DNA from: Thermolongibacillus altinsuensis
GTDB taxonomy: Bacteria; Bacillota; Bacilli; Bacillales; Anoxybacillaceae
DNA length: 64,000 nt
Direction of reading: 5' to 3'
Assembly: GCF_004341205.1 (NCBI RefSeq)
Contig: NZ_SLUL01000002.1
Location: forward strand, 209,923 to 273,922
In this document: piece by piece, positions 7,944 to 17,550 of the stretch
Layout of the letters: the number at the start of each line of letters is the position of its first letter
Position numbering within the stretch: the first letter of the stretch is position 1
Notes under the pieces: generated by a model
Databases searched by the model: none
The model's input: the letters and a program-made list of their open reading frames with translations, nothing else
What the model was told of the DNA's origin: nothing
Translations under genes and position numbers: made by a program

Positions 7944-8828
7944 ATGAACGTGAGGAAAGCGATTATCCCCGCTGCAGGATTAGGAACTCGTTTTTTGCCA
8001 GCCACGAAAGCGCAGCCGAAAGAAATGCTGCCGATCGTTGATAAACCGACGATTCAATATATTGTGGAAGAAGCCGTTGCTTCAGGCATTGAAGATATTT
8101 TGATTATTAGCGGCCGCGGCAAACGGGCGATTGAAGATCATTTTGATAAATCGTATGAGTTAGAAGAAACGCTCGCGCGAAGAGGGGAATGGGAGCGGCT
8201 TGCGGAAATTCAAGCGATTTCAAGCATGGCAAACATTCATTACATCCGTCAAAAAGAGCCGAAAGGATTAGGGGATGCGATTTACTGTGCGCGCAGTTTT
8301 ATTGGTGATGAGCCGTTTGCGGTCATGCTTGGCGATGACATCGTTCAGGCCGATGAACCTTGTTTGCGGCAGCTCATTGATCGGTTTCATGAATACCGTT
8401 GCCCGATTATTGGCGTACAGCAAGTAGCGGATGAAGAGGTATCGAAGTACGGCATCGTGGAACCGATGGATGAAGCCGTTTCGGGCGATGTGTTTCGCAT
8501 TCGCGATCTGATCGAAAAACCGTCTGTCGCTGAGGCGCCGTCGAACTATGCGATTATGGGGCGCTATATTTTAACGCCGAATATTTTTGATGTTCTTGCT
8601 GACTTGCCGCCGGGGGCGGGCGGAGAAATTCAGCTGACCGATGCGCTGCGAAAGTTGGCAAAGACGGAACAAATCATGGCGTATTATTTTGTTGGAAAAC
8701 GGTATGATGTCGGCAATATGTTCGGGTTTCTCCAAGCGACGCTTGAGTTTGCGCTGCAGCGCGAAGATTTGCGTCCCGATTTGTTAACCTATTTGCAGTC
8801 ATTACTTGCTAGGGAACGAGAAGATTGA
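7944..8828 (+). CDS. gtaB: UTP--glucose-1-phosphate uridylyltransferase
   Basis: Makes UDP-glucose from UTP and glucose-1-phosphate in the cytoplasm, for teichoic acid, glycolipid and polysaccharide synthesis. The nucleotide-binding signature RKAIIPAAGLGTRFLPATKA opens the protein, with the catalytic lysine in PKEMLPIVDKP. EAVASGIEDILI, MLGDDI and the C-terminal KRYDVGN segment are typical of GalU/GtaB. The start is the ATG at 7944: the SD AAGGAGAG (7927-7934) is 9 nt away, while the GTG at 7935 abuts it. The length of 294 residues is normal. It forms an operon with tuaD 14 bp downstream. Together they feed UDP-glucose and UDP-glucuronate to the glycan cluster 20 kb away. Confidence 0.95.
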   Translation: MNVRKAIIPAAGLGTRFLPATKAQPKEMLPIVDKPTIQYIVEEAVASGIEDILIISGRGKRAIEDHFDKSYELEETLARRGEWERLAEIQAISSMANIHYIRQKEPKGLGDAIYCARSFIGDEPFAVMLGDDIVQADEPCLRQLIDRFHEYRCPIIGVQQVADEEVSKYGIVEPMDEAVSGDVFRIRDLIEKPSVAEAPSNYAIMGRYILTPNIFDVLADLPPGAGGEIQLTDALRKLAKTEQIMAYYFVGKRYDVGNMFGFLQATLEFALQREDLRPDLLTYLQSLLARERED

Positions 8829-8842
8829 AGGGAGATCAGGCG

Positions 8843-10180
8843 ATGAACATTGCAATCGCTGGAACAGGATATGTCGGACTTGTGACGGGCGTATGTTTAG
8901 CCCATATTGGACACCACGTCACATGCGTCGATAAGGACAAAGAAAAAATAGCGAAAATGTCACAAGGCATTTCCCCGATTTATGAACCCGGGTTAGAAGA
9001 GTTAATGAAAGAAAATATGGATGCCAAACGCCTTCATTTTACAGCGAATCCGAAAGAAGCGTACGCGAATGCGAACGTCATTTACATTGCGGTCGGTACG
9101 CCAGAGCGCGAAGATGGATCGGCTGATTTGCAGTATGTGGAAGATGCCGCCCGCGAAATTGCCCGTTCGATTGCGAACGATGTCATTGTCGTTACCAAAA
9201 GCACGGTACCGGTTGGAACGAATGAACGGATTAAACACATTATAGAGATGGAAAAACCGCCATATGTTCGCGTCGATATCGTTTCAAATCCTGAATTTTT
9301 GCGTGAAGGATCGGCTATTTATGATACGTTTCATGGCGATCGCATCGTCATTGGGGCAGAAAATGAAGAAGCGGCGAATGTCATCGCCAAAATTAACGAA
9401 CCGTTTGGCATTCCGATTATCAAGACCGATTTGCGCAGCGCGGAGATGATCAAATATGCCGCTAACGCCTTTTTAGCGACCAAAATTAGCTTCATTAATG
9501 AGATTGCGAACATCTGCGAGAAAGTCGGCGCCAACATTGACGATGTCGCCTACGGCATCGGCCAAGACCATCGCATCGGTCCGCACTTTTTGCGGGCGGG
9601 AATCGGTTATGGCGGCTCTTGTTTTCCGAAAGATACAAAAGCGCTCGTCCAATTGTCAGGAAATGTCGATCATCCGTTTGAATTGCTCCAGTCAGTCATT
9701 AAAGTGAACAACCGCCAACGAGTGATTTTGTATGAAAAAGCGAAGCAAGTATGCGGCAGTTTGTACGGGAAAAAAGCGGCGGTGCTCGGTCTGGCGTTTA
9801 AACCGAACACGGACGATATGCGCGAAGCCCCATCGCTCGCCATCATCGAACGGCTGTTAGCGGATGGGGTTCGCGTGACCGCTTATGATCCTGTTGCGAC
9901 AGAGAAGGCGAAAGCGCTGCTTGGAGACCGCATCGATTACGCTTCCTCTCCAGAAGAAGCGCTCGCTGGAGCGGATCTGGCTTTTATCGTGACCGAGTGG
10001 AAGCAAATCGTTGAACTTCCGTTGTCTGTTTTTGCCCAACAAATGGCGACCCCGCTTATTTTTGACGGACGAAATTGTTATGCGCTTGATGAGGCGGAAA
10101 AGCACGGCTTGCAGTACGTATCGATCGGGCGGAGAGCGGTCGGACAAATTTTGAACAATCATTATTCATTTTGTCAATGA
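8843..10180 (+). CDS. tuaD: UDP-glucose 6-dehydrogenase
   Basis: Oxidises UDP-glucose to UDP-glucuronate with two NAD+. The N-terminal Rossmann fold begins IAIAGTGYVGLVTG. The central domain has NPEFLREGSAI and the catalytic cysteine in GYGGSCFPKDTKAL (about residue 260). The C-terminal UDP-binding domain contains LGLAFKPNTDDMREAPS. At 445 residues it is of normal length. The ATG at 8843 follows the SD AAGGGAGA; the in-frame TTG at 8825 is too early. It is cotranscribed with gtaB. TuaD supplies teichuronic acid in B. subtilis; here UDP-glucuronate could also feed the epimerase at 36575. Confidence 0.94.
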   Translation: MNIAIAGTGYVGLVTGVCLAHIGHHVTCVDKDKEKIAKMSQGISPIYEPGLEELMKENMDAKRLHFTANPKEAYANANVIYIAVGTPEREDGSADLQYVEDAAREIARSIANDVIVVTKSTVPVGTNERIKHIIEMEKPPYVRVDIVSNPEFLREGSAIYDTFHGDRIVIGAENEEAANVIAKINEPFGIPIIKTDLRSAEMIKYAANAFLATKISFINEIANICEKVGANIDDVAYGIGQDHRIGPHFLRAGIGYGGSCFPKDTKALVQLSGNVDHPFELLQSVIKVNNRQRVILYEKAKQVCGSLYGKKAAVLGLAFKPNTDDMREAPSLAIIERLLADGVRVTAYDPVATEKAKALLGDRIDYASSPEEALAGADLAFIVTEWKQIVELPLSVFAQQMATPLIFDGRNCYALDEAEKHGLQYVSIGRRAVGQILNNHYSFCQ

Positions 10181-10299
10181 AAAATTTATACCAAAACATT
10201 AAAAATATGTTTGTGAATCATACAAAGTGATGTTAAAATATAACTGTAATACTATTTCCTTCTGTTAATGATAGAGAGCGGTTGGTGGCCAGAGGCAGG

Positions 10300-10342
10300 A
10301 GAAAGGGCTGATTCGTTGGAATCAGCCCTTTCTCTTTTTTCT
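10300..10342 (+). terminator. terminator after tuaD
   Basis: GAAAGGGCTGATTC pairs with GAATCAGCCCTTTC around a 4-nt loop, followed by TCTTTTTTCTTT. Confidence 0.9.
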
Positions 10343-10407
10343 TTCTGAAATAGATGAAATAGAGTGTCCCCGATGTCTAACCTCAAACTAGCATCCTCCT
10401 CCGTTCC

Positions 10408-10490
10408 GCTTTCTCCGTCGAAATGAAAACATTTCTTCGTCGAAAGCTACTACTTTCGGCGGATGCTTCCTTGGCATTTGCCAAGGACCG
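10408..10490. other. three consecutive hairpins downstream of slaP
   Basis: The 323-bp gap 10181-10503 holds the tuaD terminator and, next to slaP, three inverted repeats in series: CGAAATGAAAACATTTC (about 10414), CGAAAGCTACTACTTTCG (about 10441) and CCTTGGCATTTGCCAAGG (about 10468). None has a clear T-tail on the minus strand. They may act as 3' processing or stability elements for the secA2-slaP mRNA. Confidence 0.5.
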
Positions 10491-10503
10491 TTTTCGGTTT
10501 TTC

Positions 10504-11382
10504 TCATTGTTGCGGCGGATAAGCGCGCCATTGACTTAAATCGATGTTTTCTTTCAAAAGAAGCGATTTCGGGAAAATAAACGTCCACGGTTTGCTTGTG
10601 TTTGCTTTCACTTCTAAGTTCAGGGTAAAGCCGCCGCGGGCAACGACTTCCTTGCTTGCATCTTCGACGACGAGCGGCAATTGTTCAATTTGAATGTTTT
10701 TGTTGCTGCCGTTGCGAATAAGCATCGTCACCACTAAATTTCCTTCCGCATTAAGCGCCGCCTGCAAGCCCATAAAGTTGATTTCGCCTGGCTTTGGCGG
10801 CTTCAGTGTGCGAACAAGCTGTTCGAGCTTTTCTTTATCCGCTTCCGCAAGACTTTTTTCCCAACTTTCTTCTAAATCTAGGGAATGTGGTTTGCGCAGT
10901 TCAAACGCTAATTTCCAGCCGGTTGTCGGCACTTCTCGTGCGATCATATCGCTTTCGTTAAAAACGAAGCGCCACGGACGGCTGCTTCGCGGCGGAAGCT
11001 CGCCAAGCTCGCTCAAATCGAACGTTTTTCTGCCAAGCATTTCCCCGTTCGGACCGATGAGAAGCAACGTTGTTTCTTCAAAGCGAATCGCTTTTTCTAA
11101 GCTGTTACGGACGAATGCCGTGACGACATAGCGGTCGTTCTCTTTCTTTAGCTCAATGCCTGAGAGCGAAATTTGGTTCGGCTTTAACGGTGGAAGTTCA
11201 TTGTTTAAAAATTGATAATAATATTTTTGTTCGACGCTCACTTGCATAAGCGGATGAAGCGATAATTCCGTTTTGACTTCGCTTTCGCTTTGTTCGTTTT
11301 GTTCGCTTTGTTCATTGAGCAATTCGGAGGCGTGGACGGTACTGTCCTCGCCTTGTTTTTTTCTTTTAAAAAATGGAAACAT
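10504..11382 (-). CDS. slaP: accessory Sec system S-layer assembly protein SlaP
   Basis: SlaP works with SecA2 in S-layer protein export in Bacillus anthracis. The protein has 292 residues, starts FPFFKRKKQ and has an acidic, Glu/Gln/Ser-rich N-terminal linker (residues 12-45). Two copies of the SLAP duplicated domain follow. Repeat 1 (about 68-145) runs from PLKPNQISLSGI to SRPWRFVF. Repeat 2 (about 195-275) runs from PPKPGEINFMGL to TSKPWTFIF. No signal peptide is visible, so it is probably cytoplasmic. The ATG at 11382 follows an SD (GGAAGGGGT); the TTG at 11385 is one codon earlier. It starts 18 bp after secA2 and is the second gene of that operon. The gene pair beside S-layer genes supports the call. 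Confidence 0.9.
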   Translation of the reverse strand: MFPFFKRKKQGEDSTVHASELLNEQSEQNEQSESEVKTELSLHPLMQVSVEQKYYYQFLNNELPPLKPNQISLSGIELKKENDRYVVTAFVRNSLEKAIRFEETTLLLIGPNGEMLGRKTFDLSELGELPPRSSRPWRFVFNESDMIAREVPTTGWKLAFELRKPHSLDLEESWEKSLAEADKEKLEQLVRTLKPPKPGEINFMGLQAALNAEGNLVVTMLIRNGSNKNIQIEQLPLVVEDASKEVVARGGFTLNLEVKANTSKPWTFIFPKSLLLKENIDLSQWRAYPPQQ

Positions 11383-11400
11383 CAATCGTTACCCCTTCCA

Positions 11401-13740
11401 TTAAAGTTGTGCTAACAAAGAAGCAAGCTGACGGCAAGCATCTTTTTCTAACTTGTGATACATGACCGTAAATAGCTCTAGTCCTTCTTTGGCGTATTGG
11501 CGCATCGGGTCTTCTTGTCCGTAATAGCGCAAACCAATTCCTTCTTTTAACAGCTCCATCGCTTCTAAATGTTTGGTCCAATGATAATCGATAAGCGAAA
11601 GAAGGGCGCGTTTAAGTGACCATTGCACGGTTTCATTTTCGTGTAATTCTTTCGCCCGCTCAATGTAACGTTCAATCGCTTCCATGATGACCGCTTCGAT
11701 TTCTTCTTTTTCCGTCATTCCGTTCGTCAGTTCAATCGTTTCATTCGTTACCGCCTGAACGGTTTCCACAAGACGAGCGATGTCCCATTCTTCAGGAAGA
11801 AGTTCCTCCGAGCAAACGAGCGCCACTTCGCGCTTCATAAATGACGGAAGCATTGCAAGCACAAGCTCAAGCGGTTTGTCTGTTTCTAACACGCGATTTC
11901 GCAGCGTATAAATCGTGCGGCGCTGTTCGTTAAGCACGTCATCCAGCTTTAAGTTATATTCACGGATCGAGAAGTTGCTTCCTTCGCAAATCCGCTGGAT
12001 GCGATCGACGAATTCGTGAATGTTTTTGTTTAACACTTCGCCTTCTTCATTCGTTCGGAGCGATTTTTTCAGCTTTTCTAACTCTTCTTTCGCAAAGCGG
12101 CGGAACATGTCATCTTCAAGCGAAATGAAAAATTGCGAACGGCCCGGGTCGCCTTGCCGTCCTGCCCGGCCTTTGAGCTGGTTGTCGATGCGGCGGCTTT
12201 CATGCCGCTCGGTGCCAAGAACGTACAATCCGCCAAGCTCTGCCACTCCTTCGCCGAGCATAATGTCAGTGCCGCGTCCCGCCATGTTTGTCGCAATCGT
12301 AATTTGTCCTTTTTGCCCCGCAAGCGCAATAAGCTGGGCTTCTTGTTCGATGCTTTTCGCGTTTAACAGCTGATATGGCAATCCTTCCGCATCTAAATAT
12401 TTCGCCACTTTTTCTGACTGTAAAATGGATGTTGTACCGATGAGGATCGGCTGTCCTGTCGCATGGACGCGCTTAGCTTCTTTCGCGACGGCTTTATATT
12501 TCGCATCGATGGTCGCAAAGACGCGATCTGGAAAGTCTTGGCGGATGACCGGGCGGTTTGTCGGAATTTGGATGACATCCATGCCGTATAGCGTTTGAAA
12601 CTCTTTTTCTTCCGTTTTCGCTGTGCCGGTCATGCCCGATAAAATCGGATAGAGGCGGAAATAGTTTTGAATCGTAATCGATGCTTGAATTTTATTTTCC
12701 TCTGTTAGCTCTAATCCTTCCTTCGCTTCGATCGCTTGATGCAAGCCGTTGCTCAAGCTGCGACCTTCCATCGGCCGTCCTGTAAACATATCGATCAGCA
12801 GCACTTTTCCATCTTTCACGATGTAGTCGACGTCGCGCGTAAACATGACGTGGGCGCGTAACGCTTGAATGACGTAATGGTAGAGCGTTTGGTGTTCGAG
12901 ATCGTACAAATTGTCGATGCCGAACCCTTTTTCAATTTTTTCAATTCCTTGTTCCGTCAAGTTGACCGTTTTCGTTTCTTCATCATACTGATAATCTTCA
13001 TCACGGACGAAATTTTTCACGATGCGGGCGCACAAATAGCTTAATTCCGAACTTACCCCGGTTTTGCCAGCGATGATGAGCGGCGTTTTCGCCTCGTCGA
13101 TTAAGACGCTGTCAACTTCATCGATAATCGCAAAATGGAATGGGCGTTGCACGCGGTCGTTCACATCATACACCATATGATCGCGCAAATAGTCGAAGCC
13201 GAATTCATTGCCGACTCCGTATGTAATATCGGCCGCGTACGCTGCTTTTTTCTCCTCAGGCGACATTTGCGGCAGGTTAAGACCGACCGTTAAGCCTAAA
13301 AACTCATGAATTTGACCGATTAACTCGCGGTCGCGTTTCGCTAAATATTCGTTCACCGTAATGACGTGAACGCCTTTCCCTTCAAGCGCCCGCAAGTAGC
13401 TTGGCAGCGAAGCGACAAGCGTTTTTCCTTCGCCCGTTGCCATTTCCGCAATGTTTCCTTCGGCAAGGACAAGTCCGCCGATGAGCTGCACGTCAAAATG
13501 GCGCATGCCAAGCACGCGTTTCGACGCTTCGCGCACCGTCGCAAACGCCTCTGCTTGAATGTCGAATACCGTTTTTCCGTCTTCGAGCTGCTTTTTAAAA
13601 TAAGCCGTTTTTGCACGTAATTCATCGTCTGATAGCTTTTCAAACTCTTTTTCTAACTCATTAATGCGAGCGACGATTTTATAGTAGTTTTTTAATCTTC
13701 GTTCGTCGCTATTGATTAGCTTTTTTATGTAAGACAACAT
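11401..13740 (-). CDS. secA2: accessory preprotein translocase ATPase SecA2
   Basis: An ATPase motor that exports a subset of proteins, here probably S-layer and SLH proteins, through the Sec channel. The DEAD-motor core is complete: MATGEGKT (Walker A, about residue 105), IIDEVDSVLIDEA (Walker B), TIQNYFRLYP.LSGMTGTA, NMAGRGTDI and QLKGRAGRQGDPG. The protein has 779 residues and ends in QLASLLAQL. It lacks the C-terminal linker and zinc-binding tail of housekeeping SecA, as SecA2 proteins do. The start is the ATG at 13740, behind a perfect GGAGGA SD; an upstream in-frame extension has no SD. SlaP follows 18 bp downstream. Confidence 0.93.
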   Translation of the reverse strand: MLSYIKKLINSDERRLKNYYKIVARINELEKEFEKLSDDELRAKTAYFKKQLEDGKTVFDIQAEAFATVREASKRVLGMRHFDVQLIGGLVLAEGNIAEMATGEGKTLVASLPSYLRALEGKGVHVITVNEYLAKRDRELIGQIHEFLGLTVGLNLPQMSPEEKKAAYAADITYGVGNEFGFDYLRDHMVYDVNDRVQRPFHFAIIDEVDSVLIDEAKTPLIIAGKTGVSSELSYLCARIVKNFVRDEDYQYDEETKTVNLTEQGIEKIEKGFGIDNLYDLEHQTLYHYVIQALRAHVMFTRDVDYIVKDGKVLLIDMFTGRPMEGRSLSNGLHQAIEAKEGLELTEENKIQASITIQNYFRLYPILSGMTGTAKTEEKEFQTLYGMDVIQIPTNRPVIRQDFPDRVFATIDAKYKAVAKEAKRVHATGQPILIGTTSILQSEKVAKYLDAEGLPYQLLNAKSIEQEAQLIALAGQKGQITIATNMAGRGTDIMLGEGVAELGGLYVLGTERHESRRIDNQLKGRAGRQGDPGRSQFFISLEDDMFRRFAKEELEKLKKSLRTNEEGEVLNKNIHEFVDRIQRICEGSNFSIREYNLKLDDVLNEQRRTIYTLRNRVLETDKPLELVLAMLPSFMKREVALVCSEELLPEEWDIARLVETVQAVTNETIELTNGMTEKEEIEAVIMEAIERYIERAKELHENETVQWSLKRALLSLIDYHWTKHLEAMELLKEGIGLRYYGQEDPMRQYAKEGLELFTVMYHKLEKDACRQLASLLAQL

Positions 13741-13761
13741 ATTTCTAGTCTCCTCCGAGCT

Positions 13762-13768
13762 TGTCGAA
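13762..13768 (+). promoter_or_regulatory. candidate Spo0A box in the secA2 leader
   Basis: TGTCGAA lies within CTTGTCGAATAG, just downstream of the likely secA2 transcription start. Only the heptamer match supports it. Confidence 0.3.
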
Positions 13769-13777
13769 TAGTCTCCT

Positions 13778-13788
13778 ATACAGTATAA
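13778..13788 (-). promoter_or_regulatory. extended -10 promoter of secA2-slaP
   Basis: On the minus strand the sequence TGTTATACT gives an extended -10 about 40 bp before the ATG. The -35 region is weak. Confidence 0.4.
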
Positions 13789-13828
13789 CATTGTTCCTGT
13801 TTTGTTTCATCTTGACAGAAAATATTTC

Positions 13829-13856
13829 TTTACTTTCTTATCAAATGGATTATAAT
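13829..13856 (+). promoter_or_regulatory. promoter of the S8 peptidase gene
   Basis: TTTACT (13829-13834), a 16-bp spacer and TATAAT (13851-13856) imply a leader of about 125 nt before the ATG at 13987. Confidence 0.55.
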
Positions 13857-13923
13857 GTAAATAAATTAGAAAAATTTTTCAGTTTATGAAACTTTTTTTA
13901 TTTTTTTACGTTTTAGTAGGTAC

Positions 13924-13958
13924 ATTCTCTTTTTTGGCGAAATAGTTAAAAAGAGAAT
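13924..13958 (+). promoter_or_regulatory. 5'-UTR hairpin upstream of the S8 peptidase
   Basis: ATTCTCTTTTT (13924-13934) and AAAAAGAGAAT (13948-13958) form an 11-bp AT-rich stem in the long leader. It could stabilise the mRNA, as 5' hairpins do for some abundant surface-protein messages. Confidence 0.45.
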
Positions 13959-13986
13959 GAGAAAAAAAGATTGGGGGAACTTTTTT

Positions 13987-16900
13987 ATGAAAAAATGGCA
14001 AAAAGCCGCACTTTCTTTTGGACTGGCATCGGCGCTTGTTGTGCCAAGTCTGGCTCAAGCGACAACGTTGCCGCCGCTGGAACAGTGGAAAAAGCAGCCG
14101 TACAATGTCGTCAAAGCGCCGCTTGCGTACAAGCAGTTAGAGGATGCGCAAAGCCAAATTAGCGAAGATACGCTGATCATCAAGTACAAGGAAAAAATTC
14201 CTGCAAGCGTGCATCGCAGCCTTGGTGCGAACGTGAAAAAATCGTTTCCGCAGCTTGGCTATGATGTCGTGACGGTGCAAAAGGGAAAAACGTTGCAAGA
14301 AGTAGCGCGCAACTATGCCAAACTCAAAGCAGTAACGAGCGTGACCCCAAGTTTTACATACAAGAAGCTCGGAACAAACGATCCGAAAAAAGACAAAATG
14401 TACCCGCTAGCGCTCTTGCAAATTGACAAAGCACTTCAGCTGGCAGGAAAGCATAGCGTCACCGTTGCGGTGATCGACACAGGCGTAGATATGAAACATC
14501 CGGATTTAAAAGCAAAAGTATTACCTTCATACAACGCCGCAAACCCAGCAGACCCAGGGATAAAAGAATATCACGGCACGCATGTGGCGGGAATTATCGG
14601 TGCGAGCGCCAATAACGGTGTCGGTGCGCACGGCATCAACCCTAATGTAAAAATTTTGCCAATTGACGTCTTTAGCGGCGGTTATGGCGCTAGCGATTAC
14701 GTGATCGCCCAAGGCATTTTGTATGCGATTGAAAAAGGAGCAAAAGTCATCAACATGAGCCTCGGCGGCTATTTCAACTCGCCGATTTTAGAAGAAGCCG
14801 TGAAAAAAGCGATTGACGCTGGCGTTACGGTTGTCGCCGCGGCTGGAAATGACGCAACGGACATGTACTCCATCCCTGCTTCGTACGAAGGAGTCATCAG
14901 CGTCGGAGCGACCGACAGCCAAAATCATTTAGCCGAGTTTTCCAACTACGGTCCATCGGTTGACCTTGTCGCTCCAGGCGTTGACGTGTACAGCCCGCTA
15001 TACGATTATGCGAAAGGATCAACCTTCGCTGAATTAAGCGGAACATCAATGGCGTCGCCAATTGTCGCTGGAGTTGCTTCGCTCATTTTATCGAAATATC
15101 CGAACTTAAAACCGTATGAAGTCGAAGCGATTTTAGAGCGCACCGCAACTGATTTAGGCGAAAAAGGATATGACTTAAAATATGGCAACGGTCTTGTCAA
15201 TCCAGTGGCGGCGTTGCAGTATGACATTAAAAAATTGCCGAAAAAAGAAAATTGGAACGACGAAACGATTCTCGGAAAAGCGCTCCCAGTGAACCTTGCC
15301 GATGAGCCATTTACAAAAACAGGCCGTTTCACGGCACCTGAGGAAATCCATTGGGTGAAGGTTGAATTGCAAGCAGGTGAAAGCGTGCAAGCCGTTCTCG
15401 AAGGAGCGAAAGATTACGATTATAAATTGGTGCTGCGCTTCTATCCGGAAGGAAAGAAAAAATCGGATAAACCGATCAATGTCAATGATTCGCGCGCAGG
15501 CGAAGTAGAAGGAAAACTATTTACCGCCAAAGAGAACGGTACGCTTGTGATCGGAGCGGCCGATGCCAACGGCAACTACAGCCTGCAAGGAAAGTCATCG
15601 TACACGCTCACATTGCAAAAATTTGCTGAACTTGCTGACGATGGCGTAACGAAAGAAAATCCGCTTGTGATTGAGCAGCTTCCGTTTGATATGGATGGAT
15701 TGACATTCCTGCCTGAACAAGACGCAAAAGAAGCGGATAAAGACTACTTTACATTGACGGTAACCGAACCGACGACCGTGAAGTTGAACCTTTCCGCCGT
15801 TCCGGGTGTGAACTCGTCGTTAGGGGTGTACTTTGCTGAAGAGTTTTACCGCGCAGCGGAAGAGCAAAAATACAAACCTTATCCGATGTTTGTTTCTAAC
15901 GGAAACGGCAGCGGCCAAGGCGAAACGCTCACGTTTGAAGCGATGCCGGGAATGGAATACATCATTGAAGCATCAAGCGAACCGATCGAAGATTTTTGGT
16001 ATTACTATGTGTATTTATTTGATTCACTAGGCAGCCAAGACGAAAAAGAACTTCCAGCATCCGCGATTCCGTACCGTTTAACGGCGGAAGCAGTCACGGT
16101 TACAGAAGATGAAGACGGCTACCCAATGCGCGAAAAGCCAATGGAAGAAATGCCGACGATGACTGAAGAGGCAAAAGTAGAACAACAAGCGAAAAGACCA
16201 AGCGCGATCATTATCGAAGAAGGAGAATGGCGCTATTTTGACAAAGAAGAAGTGAGCCAAATTAAAGAAAAGGCGCTTTCGTACAACATCGGGGAAGAAA
16301 AATCAGGTTTGATTCAATTTAGCGGCGACCGCGATTTTTATACATTCTCCGTTGATGAAACGGCGATTTATCAATTTACATTTAATACACCAAGCGACAT
16401 GATGCCGTGGGCGACGATTTATGAGTACGATGAGAAAAAAGATGATCTCTACCCAGTTGCTTATTACTATAGTTATGATTACTTTACAGGGAAGAAACAA
16501 CCATCCTTAACGCTCGTGTTGGAAAAAGAAAAAGTATATTATCTTGAAATGGCGGATGAGCGCTATCAGCCAGTAGCGGATCCGTACACATTGACATCGA
16601 AAAAATTAATGAATGCGCCAAAAGATGCGAATGAAAAGAATAACGAGCCAGTTCAAGCGACCGTTGTCGAGCTAAACAAAGCGAAAACAGGCAACTTCGT
16701 TCTACCGAATGATGTCGACATTTACTATTATAAACATCGCCAAGCAGACGAAATTTTTGCCTTCTCCGCTCGCCCAAGCAAGCTTGATTCAACGTTGCCA
16801 GACGAATTGCGCGGCATACTCATTCCGATCGTCACGGTCGTGGAAGATACAAACGGAAACATGGTGATCGACAAAGATGAAGCAGGCAAAGCGATTACGT

Positions 16901-17427
16901 TCTTCCCAACCGGATGGAATCCGTTATACGATGTAAACGGCTCGTTTAAGGCGAAAAAGGATATCGGTTATTTCTTCGTTACAGAAGGTTTGATGTCCGA
17001 AGGCATATCGCTCCAGTCGTATCAATTTGCGCTTCATACGTTGAACAAGAAAGATGAAGATGCGAAATCCGTTGTGAAAAACAACGTGCCGTCTAAACCA
17101 TTAAGCTTCAAAAAAGAAGGAAGTGTGTATAAGGCGACAGGCTATATGAACGTCGGAGTGGACTATGGCGACAAAGACTACTATGCGTTCACGGTCGCAA
17201 AAGATGCAAAAGTGACGGTGAAACTGGATGGACCGGGTACGATGGACGGAGTCGTGACGATTTACAATCAAAAAGGAGAGATCGTCCAATCGTTTGATTA
17301 CTACGGCGAAGGGGATGCGGAAATCGGCACGCTTACATTGAAAAAAGGAAAATATTATGTCGTGGTCGAAGATGCCTTTGCCCGCCCGAGCACACAGCCA
17401 TACACGCTCTCTATTTCAGTGAAATAA
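13987..17427 (+). CDS. large secreted S8 (subtilisin-family) serine peptidase
   Basis: An exported subtilase of 1146 residues. Residues 1-25 are a signal peptide ending in LAQA. A propeptide-like region follows to about 140. The catalytic triad is intact: Asp in VAVIDTGVD (about 163), His in EYHGTHVAGI (about 198) and Ser in SGTSMASPIVAG (about 354); the oxyanion Asn is in AAAGNDATD. Beyond about 430 come several beta-rich segments of the type RDFYTFSVDETAIYQF and KDYYAFTVAKDAKVTV, which resemble pre-peptidase C-terminal (PPC-like) domains. No SLH domain is seen. The start at 13987 has an SD (TTGGGGGA) 8 nt away; the ATG at 13957 lies inside a leader hairpin. It stands next to secA2, but its export route is unproven. 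It may process surface proteins. Confidence 0.92.
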   Translation: MKKWQKAALSFGLASALVVPSLAQATTLPPLEQWKKQPYNVVKAPLAYKQLEDAQSQISEDTLIIKYKEKIPASVHRSLGANVKKSFPQLGYDVVTVQKGKTLQEVARNYAKLKAVTSVTPSFTYKKLGTNDPKKDKMYPLALLQIDKALQLAGKHSVTVAVIDTGVDMKHPDLKAKVLPSYNAANPADPGIKEYHGTHVAGIIGASANNGVGAHGINPNVKILPIDVFSGGYGASDYVIAQGILYAIEKGAKVINMSLGGYFNSPILEEAVKKAIDAGVTVVAAAGNDATDMYSIPASYEGVISVGATDSQNHLAEFSNYGPSVDLVAPGVDVYSPLYDYAKGSTFAELSGTSMASPIVAGVASLILSKYPNLKPYEVEAILERTATDLGEKGYDLKYGNGLVNPVAALQYDIKKLPKKENWNDETILGKALPVNLADEPFTKTGRFTAPEEIHWVKVELQAGESVQAVLEGAKDYDYKLVLRFYPEGKKKSDKPINVNDSRAGEVEGKLFTAKENGTLVIGAADANGNYSLQGKSSYTLTLQKFAELADDGVTKENPLVIEQLPFDMDGLTFLPEQDAKEADKDYFTLTVTEPTTVKLNLSAVPGVNSSLGVYFAEEFYRAAEEQKYKPYPMFVSNGNGSGQGETLTFEAMPGMEYIIEASSEPIEDFWYYYVYLFDSLGSQDEKELPASAIPYRLTAEAVTVTEDEDGYPMREKPMEEMPTMTEEAKVEQQAKRPSAIIIEEGEWRYFDKEEVSQIKEKALSYNIGEEKSGLIQFSGDRDFYTFSVDETAIYQFTFNTPSDMMPWATIYEYDEKKDDLYPVAYYYSYDYFTGKKQPSLTLVLEKEKVYYLEMADERYQPVADPYTLTSKKLMNAPKDANEKNNEPVQATVVELNKAKTGNFVLPNDVDIYYYKHRQADEIFAFSARPSKLDSTLPDELRGILIPIVTVVEDTNGNMVIDKDEAGKAITFFPTGWNPLYDVNGSFKAKKDIGYFFVTEGLMSEGISLQSYQFALHTLNKKDEDAKSVVKNNVPSKPLSFKKEGSVYKATGYMNVGVDYGDKDYYAFTVAKDAKVTVKLDGPGTMDGVVTIYNQKGEIVQSFDYYGEGDAEIGTLTLKKGKYYVVVEDAFARPSTQPYTLSISVK

Positions 17428-17428
17428 A

Positions 17429-17477
17429 TGAAAAAAGCTGCTCCACATGCGTTTCGCATGCTGGGGCAGCTTTTTTT
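17429..17477 (+). terminator. terminator after the S8 peptidase
   Basis: AAAAAAGCTGC and GCAGCTTTTTTT enclose an inner CATGCG/CGCATG stem, making a long hairpin. Confidence 0.9.
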
Positions 17478-17490
17478 CATCCACTCCTGC

Positions 17491-17518
17491 TTGTTTTTCC
17501 GTTTCGCTATGCTACTAT
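17491..17518 (+). promoter_or_regulatory. promoter of the SLH metalloprotein gene
   Basis: TTGTTT (17491-17496), a 16-bp spacer and an extended -10 TGCTACTAT (17510-17518). Confidence 0.5.
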
Positions 17519-17550
17519 GAAACTAGGAAAACAGCAAGGAGGGGGCTTTG

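Noticed and set aside
10388..10588. 66-codon minus-strand frame downstream of and overlapping slaP
   Set aside because: It runs through the hairpin row and out of frame through the slaP end; no SD and no homology seen.
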